The translations under genes were made by a program, and so were the position numbers. Source: JADFUS01 sp964600025 (GTDB taxonomy: Bacteria > Bacteroidota > Bacteroidia > Bacteroidales > Rikenellaceae). Taken from it: a stretch of 5,978 nucleotides of DNA. The notes below the pieces were generated by a model. That model was not told where the DNA came from. It was given only the letters and a program-made list of their open reading frames with translations, and searched no databases. Positions 1 to 5,978 of this stretch are shown piece after piece (positions within the stretch are counted from its first letter, which is position 1; every line of letters begins with the position of its first letter). The stretch is from the NCBI GenBank assembly GCA_964600025.1, contig CAZRHJ010000070.1, positions 1 through 5,978 on the forward strand, written 5' to 3'.

Positions 1-59
1 TTTTGCTGATGGTCATAACGTAGCGTACTGGCGTACGTGAGTTATGAGCATCGGTAAAA
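1..59. repeat. imperfect long inverted repeat at the window edge
   Basis: Bases 1-11 pair with 49-59, with two G-T pairs at 5/55 and 7/53. Bases 13-19 (tcataac) pair perfectly with 41-47 (gttatga), and an inner cgtac/gtacg stem (24-28 with 33-37) closes a four-base loop, tggc. The centre also contains a short direct repeat, gcgtac at 23-28 and 31-36. The stretch is richer in G and C than the A/T-rich DNA around it. It is not an obvious terminator, because no T-tract follows the stem on either strand. It could be a dispersed palindromic repeat of the REP or MITE type or the end of an element continuing off the left edge. That is inference; the pairing itself is directly visible. Confidence 0.55.
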
Positions 60-115
60 TAGACAAGATAGGCGAGTTTCGTTTTTAGCGGACAATACTA
101 TTTACATATATATGT

Positions 116-151
116 TTCGCTCATTGTTCTTAAAAGGTCAATGAAAGCGAA
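116..151. repeat. bulged hairpin, role unknown
   Basis: The arm ttcgct-cattg (116-126) is complementary to caatg-aa-agcgaa (139-151). This gives 11 Watson-Crick pairs interrupted by a two-base bulge (144-145), around a 12-base loop. No T-tract follows on the minus strand, and only a short run of T follows on the plus strand (152-155 and 158-161). It could be a decayed terminator of a convergent gene to the left or part of a repeat shared with 1-59. No function can be assigned. Confidence 0.4.
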
Positions 152-178
152 TTTTAGTTTTGACATATAGTAGCATAC

Positions 179-221
179 AAAAAAAACACAGTCCCCACTA
201 TAATTATATAGTGGGGACTGT
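179..221 (-). terminator. intrinsic terminator of the aminopeptidase/DPP7 operon
   Basis: A perfect 15-bp stem (188-202 with 207-221), with a GC-rich core agtcccc/ggggact, closes a four-base loop (atta, 203-206). On the minus strand it is followed one base later by eight consecutive T (the A run at 179-186). This is a classic rho-independent terminator reading leftward, about 108 nt after the stop codon of the S46 peptidase gene. The plus-strand side has no comparable T run, so it should act mainly on minus-strand transcripts. Confidence 0.9.
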
Positions 222-239
222 AAAATTTATTCTAAGTTT

Positions 240-319
240 CTTAAACTCTTAGTGCATTTTGCAGATAATCATTATATAGCATACAGAAGAGTAGCTGCAA
301 AACAAACAAGAGTGTTAAG
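240..319 (-). repeat. nested inverted repeat in the peptidase 3' untranslated region
   Basis: The outer arms, 240-250 and 308-319, form 11 pairs with a single bulged base at 314. The inner arms ttttgcag (257-264) and ctgcaaaa (295-302) form 8 pairs around a 30-base loop. The structure lies between the stop codon of the S46 gene and its terminator, so it would be part of the mRNA tail. It could affect message stability or 3'-end processing. In such A/T-rich DNA part of the pairing may be chance. Confidence 0.4.
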
Positions 320-328
320 TTTTAAATA

Positions 329-2452
329 CTATTTAACAATATCCATTTCTTCGATAAGGTGAGTTGCACCAGCGTATTTATCAACAATAAACAACACATA
401 GCGGATATCTACAACGATACATCTTTGTAAATCGTGTTCAAATGCAATATCTCCACTCATAGCTTCCCAGTTACCATCAAATGCAGCACCGATTAGTTCG
501 CCATTTGCATTCAAAGTTGGGCTACCTGAGTTACCACCAGTAATATCAAGATCTGCGATAAAACAAGTAACTACATCTTCACCAGCTTTTGCATATTGAC
601 CATAGTCTTTTGCATTGTAAAGGTCTTTAAGTTTTTGAGGAACAGTAAACTCGTAAGCATTATTAGGGTCTTCTTTCTCAATAACACCTTTTAGAGTAGT
701 TGTGTAATCATAAACCACACCATCACGAGGAGAATAAGGTTTCACTTTACCGTAAGTCAAACGAATAGTAAAGTTTGCATCTGGTGCATAAGCTTTGTCA
801 GGATTCATTTCCAACAAACCGCCAATAAACAATCTATGACCTTTTTCCCACATTTCATTAAACTGAGCAATATCATTGGCAAGTTCTTTCACTTTTTCAC
901 CTACCATTTTTGAAATAGCCACAGCCATATCTCCGCTTACAAGCTCTTTGTTAGAAAGAGCCTCAATAGCTTTTTCTTTTGAAATAAAAGTACTATTAGC
1001 ATAAAGTTCATCAACAAATTTCTCAATAGAACCAGCCTTAGCAATCATTTCGTTAAGACCAGCAGGTTGGAATTTATCAGCAATATTTTCTTTGAAAAGT
1101 TTAAACATAGCTACTGCAACTTTTTTATCAGTTGGCATATTGTAGTTTTTGTAGAAATCTGTAATTGCTTTAACAGCTCTTTCCTCGTTGTAATTTTTGT
1201 TTGACATATATGAATCAATCATACCAGCAATTCTCAAAATTTCAACAGAAGAACGCAAAGTTTCGATGTAGTAGTTCAACGCATAGAAACCCTCTTTACG
1301 ACCATCAACAGCTTTTTTAATCAAATCCAAAGCATTACCATATTTGTCGTTACGAGCAGGTTCAGACTTAGCCCAAGCATTAAATTCTCTTTCAATTTTT
1401 TCTTTATCAGCTTTTACGTTAAGTTTAGTAAGAGCTTGATTCATACCGATAGAGTTTTTCCAATAGTTAGACGAACCAGCATATTTACTTGCGTACTGGA
1501 TTTTAACTTTTTGGTCTTTCATCATATCTTCCATAAGTAGCTCCAATCTGATACCTCTAACGTGAATCTTAGATTTATTAGAGATATTCATTCTTTCCTC
1601 TAACTCATAAGAAGTCATATAACGCTGTGTAGAACCCGGGAAACCCATAATCATTGCAAAGTCATCTTCTTGAACACCTTTCAAAGAAATTTTCAAGTGT
1701 TTAGGAGCTTTGTAAGGTTGATTGTCTTTTGAATATTCAGCAGGATTATTGTCTTTGTCTGCATAGATACGGAACATTGAGAAGTCGCCAGTGTGACGAG
1801 GCCACATCCAGTTGTCAGTATCACCACCAAATTTACCTATTGAACTTGCAGGAGCACCTACCATACGAACGTCTTTAAACGTCTGAACAATAAATAAAAT
1901 ATATTGGTTGCCACCAAAGAAATCTTTAACCATTACTCTTGAACTTGGGAACTCCTTAGTAGAAGTTTTTTTGACAAGTTTAGCAATATTTTTGTCAATA
2001 GCCTCAAAACGCTCAGTTTCAGTCATTGAGTCTTTAACACCTTTCAATACAGATTCTGTAACGTCTTCAATGCGTTTGATAAACGAAACACTCAACCCTG
2101 GTGTAGGAATTTCTTCTGCACGGTTCATTGCCCAGAAACCATCTTTTAGGTAGTCGTGCTCAACTGTTGAGTGTTGTTGAATTGCACCATAACCACAGTG
2201 GTGATTAGTAAGCAATAGTCCTTCCGACGAAATAACCTCGCCAGTACAACCACCGCCAAAAATCATAATAGCATCTTTCAAGCTATTTTGGTTAATAGAA
2301 TAAATATCCTCAGCACTTAGTTTAAGTCCCATTTTTTGCATTTTAGACTGGTTAAGCTTCTGCAAGAAAGGCAGTAGCCACATACCCTCGTCGGCCTTAG
2401 CTATTGGAGCAAACATAAACGCTGCTACCAATAATGATAATAGTTTTTTCAT
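329..2452 (-). CDS. dpp7: S46 family dipeptidyl-peptidase, DPP7 type
   Basis: This 707-residue exported serine peptidase is expected to remove dipeptides from the N-termini of oligopeptides in the periplasm. A typical signal peptide covers residues 1-20 (lysines, hydrophobic core, A-K-A cleavage site before DEGMW). The chymotrypsin-like halves flank a helical region at about 280-540. The putative catalytic triad is His85 (TNHHC), Asp223 (RHTGDFS) and Ser642 (GGNSGSP). Asn214-Trp215 (DTDNW) and Asn329 match residues that bind the substrate amino group in characterised S46 enzymes. Eighteen residues after the serine is Gly660 (FDGNWE). The acid-specific DPP11 enzymes carry arginine there, so a DPP7-like preference for hydrophobic P1 residues is inferred. 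Length is normal for the family (about 710-720). The ATG start is supported by the signal peptide. The gene lies 22 nt after the aminopeptidase gene with no terminator or clear promoter between them, so they are probably co-transcribed. The stop is TAG. Confidence 0.95.
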   Translation of the reverse strand: MKKLLSLLVAAFMFAPIAKADEGMWLLPFLQKLNQSKMQKMGLKLSAEDIYSINQNSLKDAIMIFGGGCTGEVISSEGLLLTNHHCGYGAIQQHSTVEHDYLKDGFWAMNRAEEIPTPGLSVSFIKRIEDVTESVLKGVKDSMTETERFEAIDKNIAKLVKKTSTKEFPSSRVMVKDFFGGNQYILFIVQTFKDVRMVGAPASSIGKFGGDTDNWMWPRHTGDFSMFRIYADKDNNPAEYSKDNQPYKAPKHLKISLKGVQEDDFAMIMGFPGSTQRYMTSYELEERMNISNKSKIHVRGIRLELLMEDMMKDQKVKIQYASKYAGSSNYWKNSIGMNQALTKLNVKADKEKIEREFNAWAKSEPARNDKYGNALDLIKKAVDGRKEGFYALNYYIETLRSSVEILRIAGMIDSYMSNKNYNEERAVKAITDFYKNYNMPTDKKVAVAMFKLFKENIADKFQPAGLNEMIAKAGSIEKFVDELYANSTFISKEKAIEALSNKELVSGDMAVAISKMVGEKVKELANDIAQFNEMWEKGHRLFIGGLLEMNPDKAYAPDANFTIRLTYGKVKPYSPRDGVVYDYTTTLKGVIEKEDPNNAYEFTVPQKLKDLYNAKDYGQYAKAGEDVVTCFIADLDITGGNSGSPTLNANGELIGAAFDGNWEAMSGDIAFEHDLQRCIVVDIRYVLFIVDKYAGATHLIEEMDIVK

Positions 2453-2474
2453 ATTTAATATTTTTTAATAAAAG

Positions 2475-3878
2475 TTATTCAAACAAAGGTTTTTGCATTT
2501 CGTTTTCTATGTCTTCAACAGTGAAAGGAATACGGTTTTCACCCAAAATACGGTGTCCGTCCTCTGTTACAAGCACACAGTCCTCAATTCTAATACCACC
2601 AAATGTCAAGTATTCACGCACTTTGTCAAAATTAACAAATTCGGCATTAATACCCTCTTTTTGCCATTTATCAGTCAAGATTGGAATAAAATAACAACCT
2701 GGCTCTACTGTCATCACGTGTCCTGCTTTAAGTTCACGAGCCATACGCAACGAAGCCAAACCGAACTGAGTACTACGCTCTACTGTTTCGTCATATCCTA
2801 CATACTTCTCGCCCAAACCTTCCATATCGTGAACATCAAGACCAATTTGGTGCCCCAAACCAGTAGGGAAGAACATTGCGTGAGCACCAGCAGCAACAGC
2901 GTCGTCCATATTTCCTTTCATAAAACCAAGATTTTTCAATCCCTCTGCAACACGTTTTGCAGCAGCCAAGTGAATTTCTTTGTACATAATTCCGGGACGA
3001 AGCATATCTATACCAAGCTCAAATGCACTTTGTACAACTTGATAAATATCTCTCTGAACACTTGTAAACTTACCATTTACTGGAAACGAACGAGTATTAT
3101 CACTTGCATAATCCATAGTTGTAGTACCACCTGCATCAACCAACATCATTCTACCATCTTCCAAAATACCATCGTGATTATGATTATGAAGGATTTGACC
3201 TCTTTGAGTTACAATGCTATGGAACGAAACACCATTACCTAATTCCAATGCTTTGCCCTCAACTACACCTGCTACATATCTTTCTGTACGACCAACTTTT
3301 GTTGCACGCATTGCAGAAGTGTGCATTGCATAACCAACTGCGGCAGCTCTATCCATTTCTGCAATTTCTTCGGCAGATTTGATAATACGCATAGAGATTA
3401 CAGCTTTGATAAGCTCCAACGAAGCATATCTATTGATATGTGCTGGAAGAATACCCATAATACCAGCATATTTAATTTTGTTATCACCTCTGTATTGTGG
3501 TAAGTAATGGAGTTTACGACCTCCGTCCAACACTTTTTTCAACATTTCGGACTTTTCCTCTTCGTTACCACCATTTGTAACGCCAACCTCTAAGGCTTGT
3601 TCTGCAATAGTTGGAAGATTACCCATCCATACAGTAGATGCAATACCATAATCATCACCAAAAATATAGTCAATATTATTGTCGATGTCGATAACGCCAG
3701 TAAGATCTGCTCTATTCAAACCAAAAAAATACAAAAAATCACTATCTTGTCTAAAATGATAGGTATTGTCAGCATAATTTAATTGACTTTCAGAGTTACC
3801 TCCCAATAAGATAACGCCACTACCCATTTTTTGGCGTAGCTCTTCACGGCGTGCAATGTAAGTTTGTTTTGAAAACAT
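2475..3878 (-). CDS. pepP: Xaa-Pro aminopeptidase (M24B, aminopeptidase P family)
   Basis: This 467-residue metallopeptidase is predicted to release the N-terminal residue of peptides with proline in second position. It has the two-domain layout of the family: an aminopeptidase P N-terminal domain at about residues 3-135 and a creatinase-like 'pita-bread' catalytic domain at about 170-450. All five dinuclear metal ligands are visible: Asp248 (LVDAGG), Asp260 (SDNTRSFP), His343 (GLGHQIG), Glu392 (VEPGCYF) and Glu432 (IRIED). The family's conserved LDVHD follows at 347-351. There is no signal peptide or membrane segment, so it should be cytoplasmic. The ATG at 3876-3878 begins the conserved N-terminal domain and sits about 40 nt after a Bacteroidota-type promoter. 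It is the first gene of a probable two-gene unit with the exported S46 peptidase. Substrate preference cannot be read from sequence, and prolidase-like activity is an alternative within M24B. Confidence 0.93.
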   Translation of the reverse strand: MFSKQTYIARREELRQKMGSGVILLGGNSESQLNYADNTYHFRQDSDFLYFFGLNRADLTGVIDIDNNIDYIFGDDYGIASTVWMGNLPTIAEQALEVGVTNGGNEEEKSEMLKKVLDGGRKLHYLPQYRGDNKIKYAGIMGILPAHINRYASLELIKAVISMRIIKSAEEIAEMDRAAAVGYAMHTSAMRATKVGRTERYVAGVVEGKALELGNGVSFHSIVTQRGQILHNHNHDGILEDGRMMLVDAGGTTTMDYASDNTRSFPVNGKFTSVQRDIYQVVQSAFELGIDMLRPGIMYKEIHLAAAKRVAEGLKNLGFMKGNMDDAVAAGAHAMFFPTGLGHQIGLDVHDMEGLGEKYVGYDETVERSTQFGLASLRMARELKAGHVMTVEPGCYFIPILTDKWQKEGINAEFVNFDKVREYLTFGGIRIEDCVLVTEDGHRILGENRIPFTVEDIENEMQKPLFE

Positions 3879-3921
3879 AGTATTTTTATTTTTAATTATT
3901 AATATCTTGATTAGTAACTTT

Positions 3922-3952
3922 CAAAGATAATTATAATCACTTTACAAAACAA
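3922..3952 (-). promoter_or_regulatory. Bacteroidota-type promoter for the aminopeptidase gene
   Basis: Read on the minus strand, a -7 box TATCTTTG (3922-3929) matches the Bacteroidota consensus TAnnTTTG exactly. A TTG (3950-3952) lies 20 nt upstream, in the place of the -33 element, within a TTTGTTG context. The predicted transcription start is around 3915-3918, giving a leader of roughly 40 nt. That leader is very A/T-rich and has no Shine-Dalgarno sequence, as is usual in this phylum. Confidence 0.7.
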
Positions 3953-3953
3953 C

Positions 3954-3990
3954 AAAAAAAACGCACTTAGTATATACTAAGTGCGTTTTT
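3954..3990 (-). terminator. intrinsic terminator after metK
   Basis: The palindrome at 3957-3990 is perfect. Its core arms, acgcacttag and ctaagtgcgt, surround a short tata centre and are flanked by complementary A and T runs. On the minus strand the stem runs into seven T (A run 3954-3960), 28 nt after the metK stop codon, so it ends the ribH-metK transcript. T-rich sequence also follows on the plus strand (3986-3990 and beyond), so it could work in both directions, although no plus-strand gene leads into it. Confidence 0.88.
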
Positions 3991-4017
3991 AATTTATTTT
4001 TTTACTAATAATAGAAA

Positions 4018-5322
4018 TTATTTGTAAAATTGAGCAAATTTAGATTTAATATTTTCAACTTCATCTAACTCCTCCCAAGCAAAAAACTTAACTGAACGAG
4101 ATGTTTTAACTCCGTCTTCATATACTGTTACGTCTTTTGTGTAAGGGTCACGACCAAAGTGTCCATAAGCAGCAGTAGCCTCAAAAATAGGATTTTGCAA
4201 ACCATAACGTTTTACAATTTTTGATGGGCGAAAATCAAACATTTCAGCAACCTTTTGAGCTATTTCGCTATCTGAAAGATTCACATTTGCAGTACCTTTG
4301 GTATCCACAAAAACACTAAGCGGTTGAGCTACACCAATAGCATAAGACAACTGCAATAAGAATTCGTGAGCAATACCCGCTGCTACCATATTTTTAGCAA
4401 TGTGACGAGCTGCATAAGCTGCCGAACGATCTACTTTCGAAGAGTCTTTTCCAGAGAATGCTCCACCACCGTGAGCACCACGACCACCATAAGTATCTAC
4501 AATAATCTTACGACCTGTAAGACCTGTATCTCCGTGAGGGCCTCCGATAATAAACTTTCCTGTTGGGTTTACGTGCAAGATGTAATCATCATCTTTAAGC
4601 AAACTCAATAATAGTTTATTGCCATTAATTTTCAAACGCTCTTTGACACGTGGCATAAGCACATTTAGAACGTCGTTAGCAATAGTTTGTTGCATTTCAA
4701 CTTCTGCTTGTTTGATAGTTTTGTTAGCCGAAGGCAAAACAAACTCATCGTGCTGAGTTGATACAACAATAGTGTGGATTCTTTTGGCTGTTTGGTCGTC
4801 GTTATACTCTACTGTAACTTGCGATTTAGCGTCTGGACGTAGATAAGTCATAAACTTACCTTCTCTACGAATCTCTGCCAAAACATACAGTATGTAGTGT
4901 GAAAGCATCAACGATGCAGGCATAAGTTCTCTGGTTTCTTGACAAGCATAACCAAACATAATACCTTGGTCACCAGCACCTTGTTCATCTTCACTCTCAC
5001 GCACAACGCCTTGATTAATATCAGACGATTGCTCGTGCAAAGCAGAAATTACAGAACAAGAATCCCCGTTGAATTTGTATTCAGATTTTGTGTATCCAAT
5101 GCGATTAACCACATCACGTGCAGTTTGTTGCAAATCTACATAAGCATCTGAATTTACCTCTCCACTTACTACGACTAACCCTGTGGTACAAAGCACTTCG
5201 CAAGCAACCTTAGAAGCTGAATTTTTCGCCAAAAACTGATCCAATATCGCATCTGATATTTGGTCAGCCACTTTGTCTGGGTGTCCTTCCGAAACTGATT
5301 CAGAAGTAAATAAATAAGCCAT
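4018..5322 (-). CDS. metK: S-adenosylmethionine synthetase (methionine adenosyltransferase)
   Basis: This cytoplasmic enzyme makes S-adenosylmethionine from methionine and ATP. From the ATG at 5320-5322 the protein has 434 residues. Family motifs are intact: SEGHPDK (11-17, with His14 and Asp16 at the active site), GAGDQG (115-120, first family signature), RPDAKSQVT (162-170), NPTGKFIIGGPHGDTGLTGRK at about 252-272, and GGGAFSGKD (285-293, second signature). It is about 50 residues longer than the E. coli enzyme (384). By recalled comparison the extra length lies mainly at about residues 191-250 and in the C-terminal tail after AAYGHFGR (384-391). Such a long form is usual in Bacteroidota. 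A TTG two codons upstream (5326-5328) is in frame, but the family N-terminus MAYLFTSES favours the ATG. The gene follows ribH by 38 nt without an intervening terminator. No SAM riboswitch is visible in that gap. Confidence 0.97.
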   Translation of the reverse strand: MAYLFTSESVSEGHPDKVADQISDAILDQFLAKNSASKVACEVLCTTGLVVVSGEVNSDAYVDLQQTARDVVNRIGYTKSEYKFNGDSCSVISALHEQSSDINQGVVRESEDEQGAGDQGIMFGYACQETRELMPASLMLSHYILYVLAEIRREGKFMTYLRPDAKSQVTVEYNDDQTAKRIHTIVVSTQHDEFVLPSANKTIKQAEVEMQQTIANDVLNVLMPRVKERLKINGNKLLLSLLKDDDYILHVNPTGKFIIGGPHGDTGLTGRKIIVDTYGGRGAHGGGAFSGKDSSKVDRSAAYAARHIAKNMVAAGIAHEFLLQLSYAIGVAQPLSVFVDTKGTANVNLSDSEIAQKVAEMFDFRPSKIVKRYGLQNPIFEATAAYGHFGRDPYTKDVTVYEDGVKTSRSVKFFAWEELDEVENIKSKFAQFYK

Positions 5323-5360
5323 TTTCAAAAAAAATTTGTTTGTAAAAATAAAATTGCAGA

Positions 5361-5861
5361 CTACTCTGCGTTTTCTTCCATATCTAATTTTAGTGCAACC
5401 ATTTTTATTGCAGCCTCAGCAGCTTCTGCACCCTTGTTGCCAAGAGAACCACCAGCTCTGTCTTCTGCTTGTTGCAAATCATCTGTTGTAAGAACGCCAA
5501 AAGCTATTGGAGTATTGTATTCCATCATAACGTGTGTAATACCCTGTGTTGTTCCTTGTGATACAAAATCAAAGTGAGGAGTACCACCTCTAATGATACA
5601 ACCCAAACAGATAACTGCATCAATATCTGTATTCTCACAAATAAACTGAGCTCCCATTGCTAATTCAAAAGCACCGGGAACGGTTTTAATCATTATATTT
5701 TTTTTAGAACAACCAGCCTCCAAAAGAGTTTTCATTGCACCCTCTTGTAATTTAGATGTTATAGCATAATTCCACTCTGCAACAACGATAGCAAAACGCA
5801 TATCTTTTGCACTTGGAATAGGAAACTGAGTTCCTTCTGTTTGTTTCAAAATTGTAGCCAT
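5361..5861 (-). CDS. ribH: 6,7-dimethyl-8-ribityllumazine synthase
   Basis: This enzyme catalyses the penultimate step of riboflavin synthesis. It condenses 5-amino-6-ribitylamino-uracil with 3,4-dihydroxy-2-butanone 4-phosphate, usually within a hollow capsid-like or pentameric assembly. From the ATG at 5859-5861 it has 166 residues, normal for the family. Visible motifs are AEWN at 28-31 (substrate ring stacking region), PGAFELA (62-68), GCIIRGGTPHFDFV (88-100 region, with the probable catalytic His96), FGVLTTDD (121-128) and RAGGSLGNKGAEAA (135-148, phosphate-binding end). A TTG two codons upstream would add Met-Lys, but the ATG is the likelier start. No other riboflavin genes are in the window and no FMN riboswitch is visible in the 117 nt upstream. 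Its partner here is metK, just downstream. The stop is TAG. Confidence 0.96.
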   Translation of the reverse strand: MATILKQTEGTQFPIPSAKDMRFAIVVAEWNYAITSKLQEGAMKTLLEAGCSKKNIMIKTVPGAFELAMGAQFICENTDIDAVICLGCIIRGGTPHFDFVSQGTTQGITHVMMEYNTPIAFGVLTTDDLQQAEDRAGGSLGNKGAEAAEAAIKMVALKLDMEENAE

Positions 5862-5978
5862 TTTCAATAAGTTTAATTAATATTATTGCTGTCCAGTAAA
5901 AATTTTAAAAATAATCGTAATAAATTAAACAACAATGTATTACAGTGTTTTAATTTGTAAGGGGCTTGGAAAAAATAT
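5862..5978 (-). other. leader region upstream of ribH
   Basis: This A/T-rich stretch reaches the right edge of the window. It should carry the ribH promoter unless ribH is read from a gene outside the window. No convincing TAnnTTTG box was found; the nearest, TACATTGT on the minus strand (about 5931-5938), matches only partly. Frames entering from the right edge stop within it, and none shows recognisable protein sequence. Confidence 0.4.

Larger units (their letters stand above)
1..328. other. gene-free region downstream of the peptidase operon
   Basis: No supportable coding sequence is present: all frames on both strands break up quickly. The region contains four secondary-structure elements, listed separately: an imperfect palindrome at 1-59, a bulged hairpin at 116-151, a terminator at 179-221 and a nested inverted repeat at 240-319. 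The part from 222 to 328 is the 3' untranslated region of the S46 peptidase mRNA. The part from 1 to 178 lies beyond the terminator and has no assigned transcript. A frame open from the left edge ends at a TGA at 38-40, but it has no other coding support. Confidence 0.7.

Noticed and set aside
2..40. Possible tail of a plus-strand gene entering from the left edge
   Set aside because: Only 12 codons before a stop, and the stretch is explained as well or better by the imperfect palindrome; no family is recognisable.
171..285. Direct repeat tagcataca at 171-179 and 277-285 as possible target-site or attachment duplication
   Set aside because: Nine A/T-rich bases flanking the terminator, with no element-like content between the copies; chance is sufficient.
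1908..2153. An 81-codon plus-strand frame inside the S46 peptidase gene
   Set aside because: It is antisense to the conserved catalytic-Asp and N-terminal region of the peptidase, has no initiation context, and is a composition artefact.
2484..2491. AACCTTTG as an internal -7 promoter box for the S46 gene
   Set aside because: It misses the first conserved T, and the nearest upstream TTG is about 24 nt away, longer than the usual spacing. It also overlaps the aminopeptidase coding end.
2493..3242. A 249-codon open frame on the plus strand
   Set aside because: It lies wholly antisense to the aminopeptidase gene, whose metal-binding motifs are intact. Its translation is rich in Thr, Cys, His and Ile with no domain-like pattern, as expected of a shadow frame.
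4366..5151. Plus-strand frames opposite metK
   Set aside because: They overlap the most conserved parts of metK and show no protein-like features.
5323..5360. A SAM riboswitch or promoter between ribH and metK
   Set aside because: The gap is only 38 nt, far too short for a SAM aptamer, and no TAnnTTTG box is present.

Overview
The window looks like chromosomal DNA from a low-GC member of the Bacteroidales (Bacteroidota). The evidence is an S46-family dipeptidyl-peptidase of the kind typical of this phylum, a copy of the Bacteroidota promoter consensus (TTG / TAnnTTTG) upstream of the aminopeptidase gene, A/T-rich leaders without Shine-Dalgarno sequences before all four genes, and a MetK with the long Bacteroidota-type architecture. 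The species cannot be named from this sequence.

All four genes lie on the minus strand, so transcription runs from high to low coordinates. Region A (5978-3954): ribH (lumazine synthase, riboflavin pathway) and metK (S-adenosylmethionine synthetase) are 38 nt apart and probably co-transcribed. They end at a perfect hairpin terminator just after metK. Region B (3952-179): a Bacteroidota-type promoter directly abuts that terminator and drives a cytoplasmic Xaa-Pro aminopeptidase (M24B). It is followed after 22 nt by an exported S46 serine dipeptidyl-peptidase of the DPP7 type. A second strong terminator closes this unit. Region C (1-328): gene-free. It holds the terminator, a nested inverted repeat in the 3' untranslated region, and two further imperfect palindromes of unknown role.

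Functionally, the first unit supplies cofactors (riboflavin precursor and SAM). The second is a small peptide-utilisation operon: DPP7 would release dipeptides from oligopeptides in the periplasm, and the aminopeptidase would process proline-containing peptides in the cytoplasm. I see no mobile element gene, CRISPR array, defence system, tRNA, rRNA or recognisable riboswitch. All four proteins are intact members of known families and I found no new system. What is least explained is the structured non-coding DNA at 1-328.
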